DNA from: Clytia hemisphaerica
Taxonomy: Eukaryota; Cnidaria; Hydrozoa; Leptothecata; Clytiidae
Direction of reading: 5' to 3'
Length of the DNA stretch: 64,000 nt
Assembly: GCA_902728285.1 (NCBI GenBank)
Contig: CACVBU010000181.1
Coordinates: 1,617,321-1,681,320 of the forward strand
Both the position numbers and the translations under genes were made by a program. Under the pieces are notes generated by a model, which did not search any database, was not told the origin of the DNA, and saw only the letters and a program-made list of their open reading frames with translations. Below, piece by piece: positions 21,996 through 33,020 of this stretch; positions within the stretch are counted from its first letter, which is position 1, and each line of letters starts with the position of its first letter.

Positions 21996-23704
21996 ATGGC
22001 CTCTAGACCTAGTGTAAGATATCATAGGATTAATAAGAATGATGATGGCTTCATTGATGCTCAAGTAAGTGCACAAATCTTATTTCTTTTATAAATCAAT
22101 CTATATTTTTCTCTCTCTTCTATCTTTTATTTTATTCCTCCTACCTACTCAGCCCTATCTAGTACATAATCCGTGTCCGTGTTTAACGATTTCTTTTAGT
22201 GCCTACATCAAAGCAGATTTCCGAAGTCTTTGTCAATTGTATATTTATTTTAACTTCTTTTGATTCTCATCTTTATATCTATATATCTTTTTTATAATTT
22301 CTGTCCCTTATTTTTACAGTTTAGAGAACCACCTCCAAAAATACCTTACAAAGCAATCGGATTAGCAATATTCTTGTTCACTCTTGGTACCCTCCTTTTG
22401 ACCATTGGTTCGTTATTATTCACCGGTTATTTTGATGTCAAGGTATAATCCAATTTATGAAATAACAATCATGATAGGACATTTTATGGTTTAGTTTTGT
22501 CTTAGGCGAGGTCAATTTAATTTGTTGTTTTACGGGCCAAGCTACCCAAAAAAGAGGATCGATTGGTCGGCGAAAAAATAAAAATAAAAGTAGAATGTTA
22601 AACATATAATTGCCTAAAAAGGCAGCAAAAACTGCTACATCTTGACAAAAATGCTTAATAAATAAAAAATAAAAGACATAAAAGACATAAAATTCTCAAA
22701 ACCTTGGAAAAACTACCAAAATTTTGAAAATTGGCAGTCTGTAAAGCAATGAAAGTAAAAATTTGTTACCAAAATCAGTTTTATTTTTATTTCGATTTTC
22801 GGAATTTCAGGGTCGGTCGGGCCCGTAAAGCAACTAATCAAATTGGTCTCGCCTTACAGGAAAAAAAGGCCGTGTTTATTGCGAAAACAATAGTTACAAA
22901 CTGTTAAAAAATGTTTTAGAAATCTCAAAATAATTTCTCAGTGTAACCTACTCTTAGGTGCCAAATAAACGGGCCCCCCCGCTTGTTAATTTTTCGAAAA
23001 TTTTCCAACCCGCCCGGACCTTATTAGGACCACCCCGTTTATTAATTTTTAAGAATATTTTCAGTTGGCAAAAAGAAGTCCCCTTATTTTGCTCCAAAAT
23101 GCCTGATTTTAGCCTATATTTACCCCATTTTTGGGTTTTCAGAAGTACAATTGCCAACCCCCCCGGCAATTAGGTCCCCCCGTTTATTAAAATTTCGAAA
23201 ATTTTCCAGCCACCCCGTTTATTCGAACCCCCCCGTTTATTTGACACCTAAGAGTAAATTCCCTAAAACTTCTTTGAAAAATGCCCTAGAAGTGTTTAAT
23301 TTTCTTCAGCTCTAAAACTTTGGGACAAGCTGGAGTTTTTACAAGCTCTTGTTTGATTTGGTTGGTCGTTAAGATGTAATAAAAGAATCTCATTACTTTT
23401 TCTAAAGAACGCGTCATCTCTATCACTTTAAATGACCAATTAGTGAAGTATCTTGTAAAAACTCCAGCTCATCCCAAAACTTTGAATCTGAGTGAATCTA
23501 TTTCTAGCGCCCATATAATAGAGTGCTTTATTTTCTTTTTTATCTCTTAATTTTTTTATTTTTCAGTACCATGACAGAACATATCCAGTTATCATTCTTG
23601 GAGCTCTTTTATTCATCCCTGGCTCTTATCATGTTCGAATTGCTTTTTATGCTTGGAAAGGTTACAGAGGATATTCGTTCACTGACATACCAGATTTCGA
23701 TTAA
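21996..23704 (+). CDS. TMEM230: Transmembrane protein 230
   Basis: Small two-pass membrane protein of secretory and recycling vesicles; human TMEM230 acts in synaptic-vesicle and endosomal trafficking. Three exons, 21996-22064, 22320-22442 and 23567-23704, are all in phase 0 and give 109 residues, close to the short human isoform. The N-terminal tail is cytosolic-type, with [13 protein letters not shown] and then the hallmark [18 protein letters not shown]. The first membrane segment spans roughly residues 34-60 and the second roughly residues 70-88 ([20 protein letters not shown]). The protein ends with the diagnostic [18 protein letters not shown]. Intron 2 (1.1 kb) holds three separate inverted-repeat elements. 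An AATAAA at 24044 can serve as the polyadenylation signal. Confidence 0.95.
22504..22853. mobile_element. MITE-like element, AGGCGAG / GGGCCCGTAAA type
   Basis: In TMEM230 intron 2. The left end AGGCGAGGTCAATTTAATTT and right end AAATTGGTCTCGCCT are inverted repeats. Continuing inwards, TTGTTTTACGGGCC mirrors GGGCCCGTAAAGCAA. The GGTCGGTCGGGCC block recalls the GGTCGGTCGGGTGAC of the 37204-39181 element. Confidence 0.65.
22949..23256. mobile_element. MITE-like element, TACTCTTAGGTGCC ends
   Basis: In TMEM230 intron 2. The left end TACTCTTAGGTGCCAAATAA and right end TTATTTGACACCTAAGAGTA are inverted with one mismatch. The interior alternates C-rich runs with CGTTTATTAATTTT phrases. Relatives are at 27798-28010 and 57150-57236. 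Confidence 0.8.
23315..23483. mobile_element. Small hairpin element, 169 bp
   Basis: In TMEM230 intron 2. The left arm AACTTTGGGACAAGCTGGAG plus TTTTTACAAG is mirrored by 23452-23483 (CTTGTAAAAACTCCAGCTCA, then TCCCAAAACTTT). Arms are about 32 bp. Confidence 0.75.
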
Positions 23705-24043
23705 TTACGCTATGTAAAAACGTCTGTTTTTAAGAGTAATTTGCCTCGAAGAATCCGTTTCGTTTAAAATGCTATTGAATATCCCTTTAATATGCAGGTA
23801 TCGACTGGGGGAGAGATATGGGAAGACAAATATCTATAAAACAATGAAGAAACTGGAATGAAATATTTTCAAGGGCTTGTAAAGACAATAGTCTGATAAT
23901 GTGAATCTTTTGCAAGTAAATCTATTAACATTTTCAATTGTATACACCCATACAAAAATATATATTAGAGTTTTTCAAATATGTACAAAATATACAACTA
24001 TTTAATTTTTACAACAAAATATTTGAAATTTGTGAATTGCAAT

Positions 24044-24049
24044 AATAAA
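24044..24049 (+). terminator. Probable TMEM230 polyadenylation signal
   Basis: AATAAA followed by a GT-rich stretch (GTGTCCGTTTT), 340 bases after the stop codon. The position and downstream element are typical, but there is no transcript evidence. Confidence 0.45.
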
Positions 24050-24284
24050 GTGTCCGTTTTACTTAACCTAGAAGTTTGATTAAAAATTGGTATAAATTCA
24101 AGAATTTACGAAGAAAGACAAATAAAACGCACATTTTGATGATTCTAGATGAAATTACGTAAATTACCCCCAAAACATAATTTTGTAATTTCTTATTTAT
24201 TAAACTGTTTTACCCTCCCCTAATAATTGTTTAGTAATGTCAATATATTAACTTACATAGTTAGGGAAAACTCAGAGAAGGGTT

Positions 24285-24673
24285 CCTTATTGGTATATAT
24301 TTTCGCGTGTTACAAATTTTCGTGGGTACTTAATTTCGCGAGTTTTTGGGTCCATTTTCGCGAAATTTAATACTGTTTAAATTTTTCAAAATTACAAAAT
24401 CGCCAAATTAAATACAGGCGAAAATTTTTTTTTTAGTATTTTGTTAGTATTTTTACATCAAAAACGTTGTGTTTCAAGCAAAATCAGTCTTTTTCTTGCT
24501 TTATATTCCCACTTTCTGAAAATACCTAGTTTAGTGAATTGCGAAATTTAATACACGCGAAAATTTTCCAGAAGTCGGCAATCGCGAAATTTAATACACG
24601 CGAAACACGTATTTTCCAAAAAATTTCGCGATTCGCGAAAATTTGTAACACGCGAAAATATATACCAATAAGG
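24285..24673. mobile_element. TIR element with CGCGAAATTTAATAC motifs
   Basis: The left end CCTTATTGGTATATATTTTC and right end AAAATATATACCAATAAGG are inverted repeats. Inside, GCGAAATTTAATACACGCGA and its variants recur. It lies between the convergent 3' ends of TMEM230 and the WD40 gene. Confidence 0.8.
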
Positions 24674-24698
24674 TAGAATTTAGTCACTTGGATGGACA

Positions 24699-24704
24699 TT
24701 TATT
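24699..24704 (-). terminator. Possible polyadenylation signal of the WD40 gene
   Basis: AATAAA on the - strand (TTTATT on +), about 130 bases past the stop codon of the WD40 gene and just before the transposon at 24285-24673. Confidence 0.4.
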
Positions 24705-24830
24705 TTGTCACGTAACTGCGAACTCTTTGGAGGGGAAGGTTTTTCACCATCAACGTTCGAAGTTAGACCCCTGTTCCCAAAAAGAGTTAAAAAGGGGAAA
24801 AATTATTGCACTGGGAATATCAGACACCAA

Positions 24831-27800
24831 TCAATACAATAGAACGTCAGCTTCTGCATCGTCATCGGTAATAATGGCTGTTTTTAACGTATTTACACTT
24901 GTACCACATATTAACATGTTCTTTTGTTCCAAGACTTCCACTGCTTGTACTGGGTGCCCATCACCAGAAATTTCACCTGCAACCTGATAATAAAAAAATC
25001 ATTATAATTTTTGTTTTTATTCACTTTAAGGGCAGAAACTTTCGCGTTTTTCGCGTTTTCGGCATTTTTTCGCGAAAGTTTCTGCCAGGTAAGAAATTAA
25101 ACAAGAAATTCGCGAAAGTTAATTTCGCGAAAAATGAAATTTTCCTAAAAATCGCGAAAGTTTTTTCCAAGTTTTGAAAGCCGAGGAGAGTCGATATTAT
25201 CGATGTTATCGCAGTGACTAGGATTTGGAATGAGAGGAAGAAGTGCAAATAGTTTATCTTTCATTTATTAGCATATCACTCTTTCGATTGAAGAAAAAAA
25301 ATGAGATTTGAAATAATTTTTTATTCACTTTCCCTAGCCACTCGCGAAAGTTATTGCTACTAGAATTGAACATTCACAAAAACCGCGAAAGTTTCTTCCG
25401 TAAATTTTCTTCAAAAAGTAAAAATCGCGAAACTTAGATCCACGAAATTTCGCGACTTTTCGGTCTGGCGAAAGTTTCTGCCCTTAAAGTACCTTATGAG
25501 CTGCGAGTACTAATTTTAGAAAATCTTGCCAAAAAATGCGATGTACTGTATATGTTTTTTGTCTCATCACTTTTTCCAGCAAAAAAGATAATAAGCTTTC
25601 GTCAAACTTAACGTGAAATTAGGAATTGAATAATTTCTTTATCTATCATCCAGAATCTTAATTTAAAACTTCACTCATTATAAGGATTTTTAGTATTTAA
25701 AAGCAATATACTTTCTATGTACCATAGTTCATAGTTTTTGCGGATTTTCATACTTAAAATATATGCTCATTTCGATAGCTTCAAACTTCCTTATTACAAG
25801 TGCGAAAGAGTAAACAATCTATCGAAAAGTTAAAATTTAGAAAAAGCGCTAATTAGAAGAGGCACTGTATCAAAATTGGATAAGCAACTGAATACCCTGG
25901 AAATTCTCGAGATCACCTGGTAAACAAAGGACATATAGAAATATTCTTTCGATAAAAAATATTACCTCATTCGAAGTGATATTAATCATTTTCAGATCGT
26001 TCGTTCCACTTCCACCAGCCACTACATGGCTGTTATCCCAAAACCTTGCACAATACAAATACTCTCCACGTCTGTTTGTTGTAGGCCAGTTCAATGTGGA
26101 AATCAGCTTACCACTACCGTAATCCCAAAGCTGATCATAAAAAGTATGAATACAATTAAATTAGGATTCAAATAAAAGGTTTGAAATAGACAGGGTCTAT
26201 TATCCGGGGGGGGGGTACTTAGGCAAGCAGGTGAAGGTACGTGTATGTGCCACCCTTAGGGTGCCTTTTTGAAACCTGCCAGTCCCTGTAAGGGTTTGAA
26301 AAATCAGAAAAATTAAATCTCAGTCCTATTAAGAGTCGAAAAATAGGCAAATTCTGATTCCCCTGAAAACATCCTGTAAACCTACTTCTATATAGACCTA
26401 CGTGGTTAATTAACAAATAGTTAAGAACGTGAGTACTGGTGGTTCAGCAATAAGGGATGACATAAAAAATTTACCTGCAAGGCATCTTGGGCTTTCCACG
26501 ACGCACTAACAATTTTCCCTTGGAAAAGATCTACACCGTCACCGCATACGTAAGGACCATTAATTGTGCGCACGGCGTACTCCGTTCTCAAATCCCAGAT
26601 CTAAACGGAGAAAGATCGTGAACTATCTTATGAAGTACAAAAATGTTACGAGGGCATGAAATGTCCAATTAAGTAAGTCTTCCAGAATCAAGGGGACAAG
26701 TTTATGTATAGTCCGTCTAATATCGTCATGTCATCATGTTAATTGTTATGGTGTGAAAAAACTTGGCCTGTACATGCTTATAAATGTTATGCCTATAGAA
26801 GAAAAACATGTTTCAAGGAATACTATGTCCAGACTCTTCATTTCTTCACAAAAACTCTTACCTTGACAGTTCGGTCCCAGCTTGCAGACAGGAATACATT
26901 TCGATCTTCGGGATGAAATTTGATAACAAAGATCTTTTTGGAATGGCCGGATGCGATGGATAAGTCATGGCCTGACCTAGAATTGTAAATTTCAAATATT
27001 TTAACACTTTAAGCCACGAGGATAAAACAATCGCATAATACTACTATACTGCAATACTATTTTTTAACGTTTATTTAGTTAAGCTATTCGAATGTTAAAA
27101 CTAGTTTCAGAGGCCTAAAATGTCTCTCGTGGCAAATAGTTTTGGTAGGAGCTTGTTCGATTTTTTTAGTGGCAGCCTAACAATACCGTGCGCTGAGAAC
27201 GAATTTTCCTTGTAAAGTTATTACGAACGTTGTAGCTACGTCAAAAAGCATAAGATTTTTCAACGTAACTCAAGATAATCGATTTAAAAACAGCGGAATT
27301 ATAGCGTTATCATAATTTAAAACCATGATAACTTTTAGCAATTTTTCAAATCAATCTACGTCAAGAACCACGTCGATTGGTTTGAAGTATTTCCATATTT
27401 TATTTCAAAAAAACTTTTGTTTTGCTTGCGAAGTCATCAAAAAAAGGAATGTTTCCGGATGTGTCCAATAAAGAAATCATGTGTCTGGTTGATGGTTTGG
27501 GGATTAGAAAGTTCATATCTATTCAAAGCAACTGCCAAACCTTAAGGGAACAAATTTTCGCGGAATCAAATTTCGTTGCTTTTCGACAAATTCGCGAAAT
27601 TAAATTTCGTGAAACACGAATATCCTCATGATTTAAAAAATCACCTATAAAATTGTTCTTTTCAGGGTAAATAGGCCATTGTAAACAAAACACCCTCTCA
27701 ACTGAAAATTACTTCCCTTTAAGGTACAAGATTAACCGCAAACTTTGAAAACACTGCGTTTTATCATGTGACCCCATCTGCCTGACAAATTAGTTTCTCT

Positions 27801-30800
27801 TAGGTTCCAATTAAACGGGGGGGCTAATTGCCGGGGAGGGGTTGAAAATTGTACTTCTGAAAACCCAAAAATAGGGTAAATATAGGCTAAAATCAGGCTA
27901 TTTAGAGAAAAATAAGGGGCCTTCTCTTTGGCAGCTGAATAAAAAAATAACAAAGGAAAATGTTCGAAAAATTAACAAGCAGGGGGCCGTTTATTTGGAA
28001 CCTAAGAGTATTCATGTAAGAGGACAAACAACTTAGTTCTTTCATTTCTAAGTAATTTGATTCACTAGTGACTTACCCTTCCAAATCAAGCTCGTCAGCA
28101 CCCGAGTATAATCTCGAAAGATTTAAATTGTCAGTGTGATAAACTCGCAAGCTACAATCCTTTGAAAAGAAAAAGAAAACAATTTTAGCCTGTGTACCGA
28201 AATTTCAACGGGGTATTGCAAACATACCCCAACCATGGACATAAAAGTGCCCGCTGGAACTTTTTTCGCCAGTACGGATGAAAATCTCAATCGAAATCCA
28301 AATAGGGATAGATGGGGCTGAAATCTTAAAGTACCATTCCCAACAGGGACGAAATTTTCGCTACATTTCTAGTGGGTGGGGGCCCAACATTTTAATGAAA
28401 CGGAGTGTCTTAAGCAAAAAAGTAATTTAGATACCTTTCCACCTGTGGCAAAATAAAGTCCATCATTACTGAAATCCAACGAAGTGATTTGATTATTCTT
28501 CTCCACAACTGTTCGTTCACTGTGTGAGAATGTGTCCAGGTTAAACACTTTGATCGTACCATCTGATCCTGTAACATAGGTAAGAAGGTGATTGGGTTGA
28601 AAAATGTGTTGAGATTGGTAGGGCATGTAAATTGTAAATACATTTCAAATGGCCTTGTTTTCCAGAAGAGTAATTTGTTTGAAAATCTGATACTTTATAC
28701 CAGTAGCTTGGCGGATAGAAAAAAATTGGGGAAAAAACTGGAGGCAGTTTTTCCAAAATTTCGATTTTAAAGGTTTTGTTTTGATTGAAAGGTCCGATGA
28801 TGCTGCTGTAGTAAAAACAAGTGCGACAAGATTAGAAAAAGGTTTTGAAAAAATGAAAATACATTGAATAAAAAAACATTCCTCAAACAAAGGGATTTTT
28901 ACTGATACTCTTTCGAATGTTTTTATGTTTATAATAAATAAAACGTTTTCCATCTTATAATCAAAACATTCGATTGTAAATTTGCTCGAAATAAACTTTG
29001 GTATTTTTTTTGTTTACAAAAGCAATAGAGAATGTGAGGTCACATCTCGAAACAACTTTCGATCTTTCACTTGTTTGTAGGATATCGTTGCGTAAAAAAG
29101 TAGCTTTAATTTATCTTACTCAGCATGTAGACACTGCCTAAAATAAGCTCCTTTTATTACCGTAGAAAACCTTAAACCCTCTCTTTAAAATGAGTAACAT
29201 TTGTTTTAAAAGTAACACAGCCAGCACGAAATCTTCGTATGAATTTATTCTTTTTTAGCTAAAAACTGCCGAACGTCGGTGCCGAATAAAGGAAAAGGGC
29301 TGCAGCGTTCGTAATCAGAAGATCGTTTTAGCACCACCACTTGTGGTTGAATGTAATCCTCTAACATGGAAAGCAAAGTTCATGGCCACTACACAACTGA
29401 GTCCTCCTAACAATCATGAACCAAAATGAAAGCCACCCACTTACCACCGGTGTAGATAGCATTGTGCGCTTTACATGGATAGAATTTCATTGCTAGGAGA
29501 GGTAAACTGACGGTTGGGTCAGTGCGCACTCGTCGAATCTTTTTCCACTCTTCATTTTGACTGTTGTAAAGCTGTGCAATGGAGAATGAGTCAATAAACT
29601 AATTTAGAATTTAAATGTTAAAATTCCAGACCAGAAATCGTTCTTGAGCCGATTCGAATGACTCTGTTCACAAGCTCTATGTATATACAAACTGTTATAT
29701 AGTTTATGATGTAAGAGGACTACTTTCCTTCCATTTATTTCCCAAAAGTTGCAAACTGACCCCCTGAAATAATTCCAGTACATAAGAGTAAACTGGAAAT
29801 TAAATGTATAAATGTGACCCTGTCAAATGTCCCATCAATATAACAACATAAAAAATACAAGTAAATTGCATAAATTAAAAGACATCAGCCAATACACCTT
29901 TTCAACCGTAGCCGCCAATTTCCGCGCGGGCATTTTTTGTCCATTTTACCATCCTAAAACCGTTCTAGTCTTTTTTTCGCACCTATAGACAATAGAAAAA
30001 GTTGTGAAAAAAAGGATTGGATGGAGTTTAGAGTTGTAAATAAATAATAAAGTGACACGCGCCTGACTGCGCGACTACAGTCGAAAAGGTGTATAATCGA
30101 GAAACAACAGTACAATTTCAATTCTTACAGCAAAACTACCACTTCCAAGACCAATAGCAGCATGGCTACCATCATGATTGAGGGCGATACTAAACACACC
30201 ATTCTCGTCGCCAACGTGGTAATCTTTATGATGGTTGATCTCTAATGACCTAAAATGGTAGATTTTAATATCTTAAGCATTCAGTTGCAAACTTACATCT
30301 TTACACGAAAATTAGTTGACCGGAGTAGACATGTAATCAACACAAACTAAGAAGATTCGTGATAATTAAAACCCCGCCCTTTCAATAAAACCAGCCGTTT
30401 TGTCGTTAAAAAAAGGAGAAAAAAAATCGTATTATTTTTTTGCGTGCTAATTTCAAGGCCATTACCTGTCTATTCCCAAAAATCTTTTTAAGTTAAGGCG
30501 CCGAAATTTTGACGAAAACAAAATTCCTAATATTCGCCAAAATCAGTCCTTACGGTAGTACATGGTACCTTTTTAAAATATTTTAGATACCTCCAGGCGC
30601 TATTCAAAGAGAGGGCTCGAGAGTAATAATTGCAGGTAAACTTTTTATATTGAATTGACACAGATGTGGAGCAAGATCGATCAGAAAGAGAAAAAGAAAA
30701 ACATTTATTTGCTTATATCAGCACAATATAACAATAGGCAGACACTATCCTGATATGAAATATGTGTCTGATATGAAACGAGAACACTTATGTAAAAATA

Positions 30801-30909
30801 AAACTTTAAAAAGATACCTTCTCATGTATTGTTCACTTCTCTGATCTTTCTCCAACACATGGCCGACCTCCAAAGCATCTTTCAAACGTTTATGTATCAA
30901 TGTACTCAT
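24831..30909 (-). CDS. Uncharacterised WD40-repeat protein, 9 exons
   Basis: Predicted beta-propeller scaffold of about 371 residues; no enzymatic motif and no specific family recognised. Exons from the 5' end: 30818-30909, 30129-30249, 29445-29571, 28435-28568, 28077-28159, 26862-26976, 26475-26600, 25966-26130 and 24831-24983. All have GT-AG borders and consistent phases, and the stop is at 24831-24833. Propeller blades are visible as GVFSIALNHDGSHAAIGLGS, DGTIKVFNLDTFS, ITSLDFSNDGLYFATGGKD, KIFVIKFHPEDRNVFLSASW with DRTVKIWDLRT, GKIVSASWKAQDALQLWDYG and YLYCARFWDNSHVVAGGSG. WD or WD-like dipeptides end blades at IWDLR and LWDYG. The N-terminus, MSTLIHKRLKDALEVGHVLE, is a helix ahead of the propeller. 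Introns carry at least four repeat elements. It may be a propeller protein conserved outside vertebrates, but I cannot name an orthologue. Confidence 0.85.
25024..25489. mobile_element. TIR element with TTTCGCGAAAGTT motifs
   Basis: In the last intron of the WD40 gene. The ends CTTTAAGGGCAGAAACTTTC and GAAAGTTTCTGCCCTTAAAG are perfect inverted repeats. The interior repeats CGCGAAAGTT and TTCGCGAAA. The end resembles CTTAAGGGAAGAAATTTT of 18868-19308, so these may be sister subfamilies. Confidence 0.8.
26208..26410 (+). repeat. GGGGTACTTAGG-family element in WD40 intron
   Basis: It starts CCGGGGGGGGGGTACTTAGG and continues GTATGTGCCACCCTTAGGGT, with internal TAAGGGTTTGAAAAATCAGA-type repeats as in 59532-59863. 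The right end is degraded. Confidence 0.65.
27540..27724. mobile_element. Degraded TTTCGCG-type element
   Basis: In the WD40 gene intron between 26977 and 28076. The left end CCTTAAGGGAACAAATTTTC is followed by GCGGAATCAAATTTCG and CGCGAAATTAAATTTCG. The right end keeps only CTTCCCTTTAAGG. It is a decayed relative of 18868-19308. Confidence 0.65.
27798..28010. mobile_element. MITE-like element, CTCTTAGGTTCC ends
   Basis: The left end CTCTTAGGTTCCAATTAAAC and right end GTTTATTTGGAACCTAAGAG are inverted. It is the same family as 22949-23256. It ends 67 bases from a WD40-gene exon. Confidence 0.75.
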
Positions 30910-32121
30910 TTAGAATTCTTTTCAATAATCTGAAAAACAAATCGAATAAATATTATACAAACTTGTTATTCTTAGCTTACCACTTTACTTTCTATAACGT
31001 TCTATGCTGATATCATCTGTTTTTTGGATCCCAAAGCAATTAAACTTGAGCTACACAATGCTGTTCGAAAGAACTACAAAAACATATTTTCTAAAATGTA
31101 ATACAAGCAAGAATCGCAAAAACCAAAAATACTTGTTTTATATATTTAGGAAATAAACTATCAATCAAAATCTGAAAAAATACAAAATAAAAACAAATTT
31201 CAACTATTCTAGACCGCACTGAAGTATTACAGTAATTTCAACTTCGAGCTTCCTTAGATTATACTAATTAAAAAACTCCATAAAAACTGAGAAATAAAAA
31301 GAGAAACATAAAAAAACTATTTCCAAAACTAATTGGGGAAAACAGGCTTCAAAGCAGTAATATATAGCATATTTTATGCATTTTTCAGCAAAACAGTGCA
31401 AAAGGATGCCTTTTTTAGAGAAAAGACTCAATTTTTTGGCAAAAACGCATGAAATTGGGGACTTTGAGGCTTCGAAAGTTTTTCGAAAAAGGGGGGGGGG
31501 ATTTAAGAGGGGGCAACCAACCCACTATGACAAGATACTTAGACTGAGATCAACTTGTAGTCATTACTCGAATCTCGCTTAGCTCTATAAACTAATAAAC
31601 TATGAAATAATAAAAAGTAGAAAATCGGAAAAACGAAGAAAAATCGAGCAAAATTTAGGCACTTTCAGCTGATAAAAAATAATACCAAAATTAAAATTTT
31701 GTATGGTTGAGAAAACCATTTGCATGAAAAAAATTACTCTTCATCTTATTGAATATCGTGAATTAAAGAAAATTGGTTCAATTTCCATATCGTCAAAAAG
31801 AATTTTAAGAGATTGAAAAAAGTTCTTTGAATAAAAAGTACGGGTACACTAAAAACAAGTTCTTCGATTGTCATCTTGTTACAAAGTTGTATATCGAATA
31901 GTTGCGAATAACATACTGTATACATTATCATAAACTTCTAAAATGTTACAAATTTGTATTCCATACAACAAGTAATATAAAAAATAGTCTATTATATCTA
32001 TCGAAACGTAACAGAAAATTATAGTTTTAATAAAATAGTTTAAGTTTTTACATTTCATACCTCTCCAGTAGCAAAAATATTTCGCAAAATGTTAAAAATA
32101 ATGAAAATCAAAATATGAATA
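30910..32121. other. Intergenic DNA upstream of the WD40 gene
   Basis: Contains the 5' flank of the WD40 gene. The rest is AT-rich and featureless apart from a G-run at 31490. No gene recognised. Confidence 0.4.
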
Positions 32122-32353
32122 ATAGTAGGGGGCCAAGCCTGGGGCTCCGTGACATCTTTTTTACGACCTAACCATTTTTAGTTTATTCCAAAGAACAGTA
32201 TATTACAAGATATTTTTGAGAGGGAGGACGCAGATTAGGCCCGGGAAAACTTTGTGACCAAAATAGTGACGTCATAGGCAAAACTGAAATAGACTAAAAA
32301 TGACTAGGTCGTAAAAAAGATGTCACGGGACCCCAGGCTTGGCCCCCTACTAT
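32122..32353. mobile_element. MITE-like element, ATAGTAGGGGGCCAAGCC ends
   Basis: The left end ATAGTAGGGGGCCAAGCCTG and right end CAGGCTTGGCCCCCTACTAT are perfect inverted repeats. The arms continue through GTGACATCTTTTTTACGACC, giving about 60 bp in total with small differences. 232 bp, non-coding. Confidence 0.85.
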
Positions 32354-33020
32354 AAGCAGTTTAAATCTAAATACGATGATCTTGCTTGACTTTGAGAAAA
32401 AGTGTAGCACAAATTTCTATCATATTTTGTGTTACGTTTTTTTTGTTGGCTTTCCTTCACTATGGAAGATTTTGCTAAAAATAGTAGAAATTTTCAAATA
32501 TGTATGACATAATATCAATGACAAAAGTATAATGAAATATATTTCTTTAAATATTCATAATATATCATGGACCAGTAACAAAAGAGGTTTTCATAACATA
32601 AGGAAACAATAATATTTTTCCCACATTTCGGTTAAAATTGTCTGGGTAACAATAAGAAATTTGAACCAAAAACAGGACAAATATGTTTGAAAGATCATAG
32701 GTGGGCGGGATGAAAATAAGAGTTTTTCATGTTTTTATATGGTTTTTTCGCTGTATGTTACCCAAAAACATATAGGGTATAGGGCATTTTGAAAGAATAG
32801 TCACGAATAGTGAGGAATTTTAAACCCCCTTTCCAATTTAAATCCAATTTCTACTTAGCTATCTGAGGATTATGAAAAATATACGTAGAATCGTATCAAC
32901 GTTGGATCGAAAACAAGAACTTTATCGTATGAGAACGAAATTTATCAGGTCCATTAAAAATAAACCAGTGTTCAATAGTTCTAATATAAATAAAATTTTG
33001 TGAAATATAAACCCTACAAA
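32354..33020. other. 3' flank of the first HDAC gene
   Basis: AT-rich, without recognisable features. Presumably includes the 3' UTR of the deacetylase gene that ends at 33021. Confidence 0.4.
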
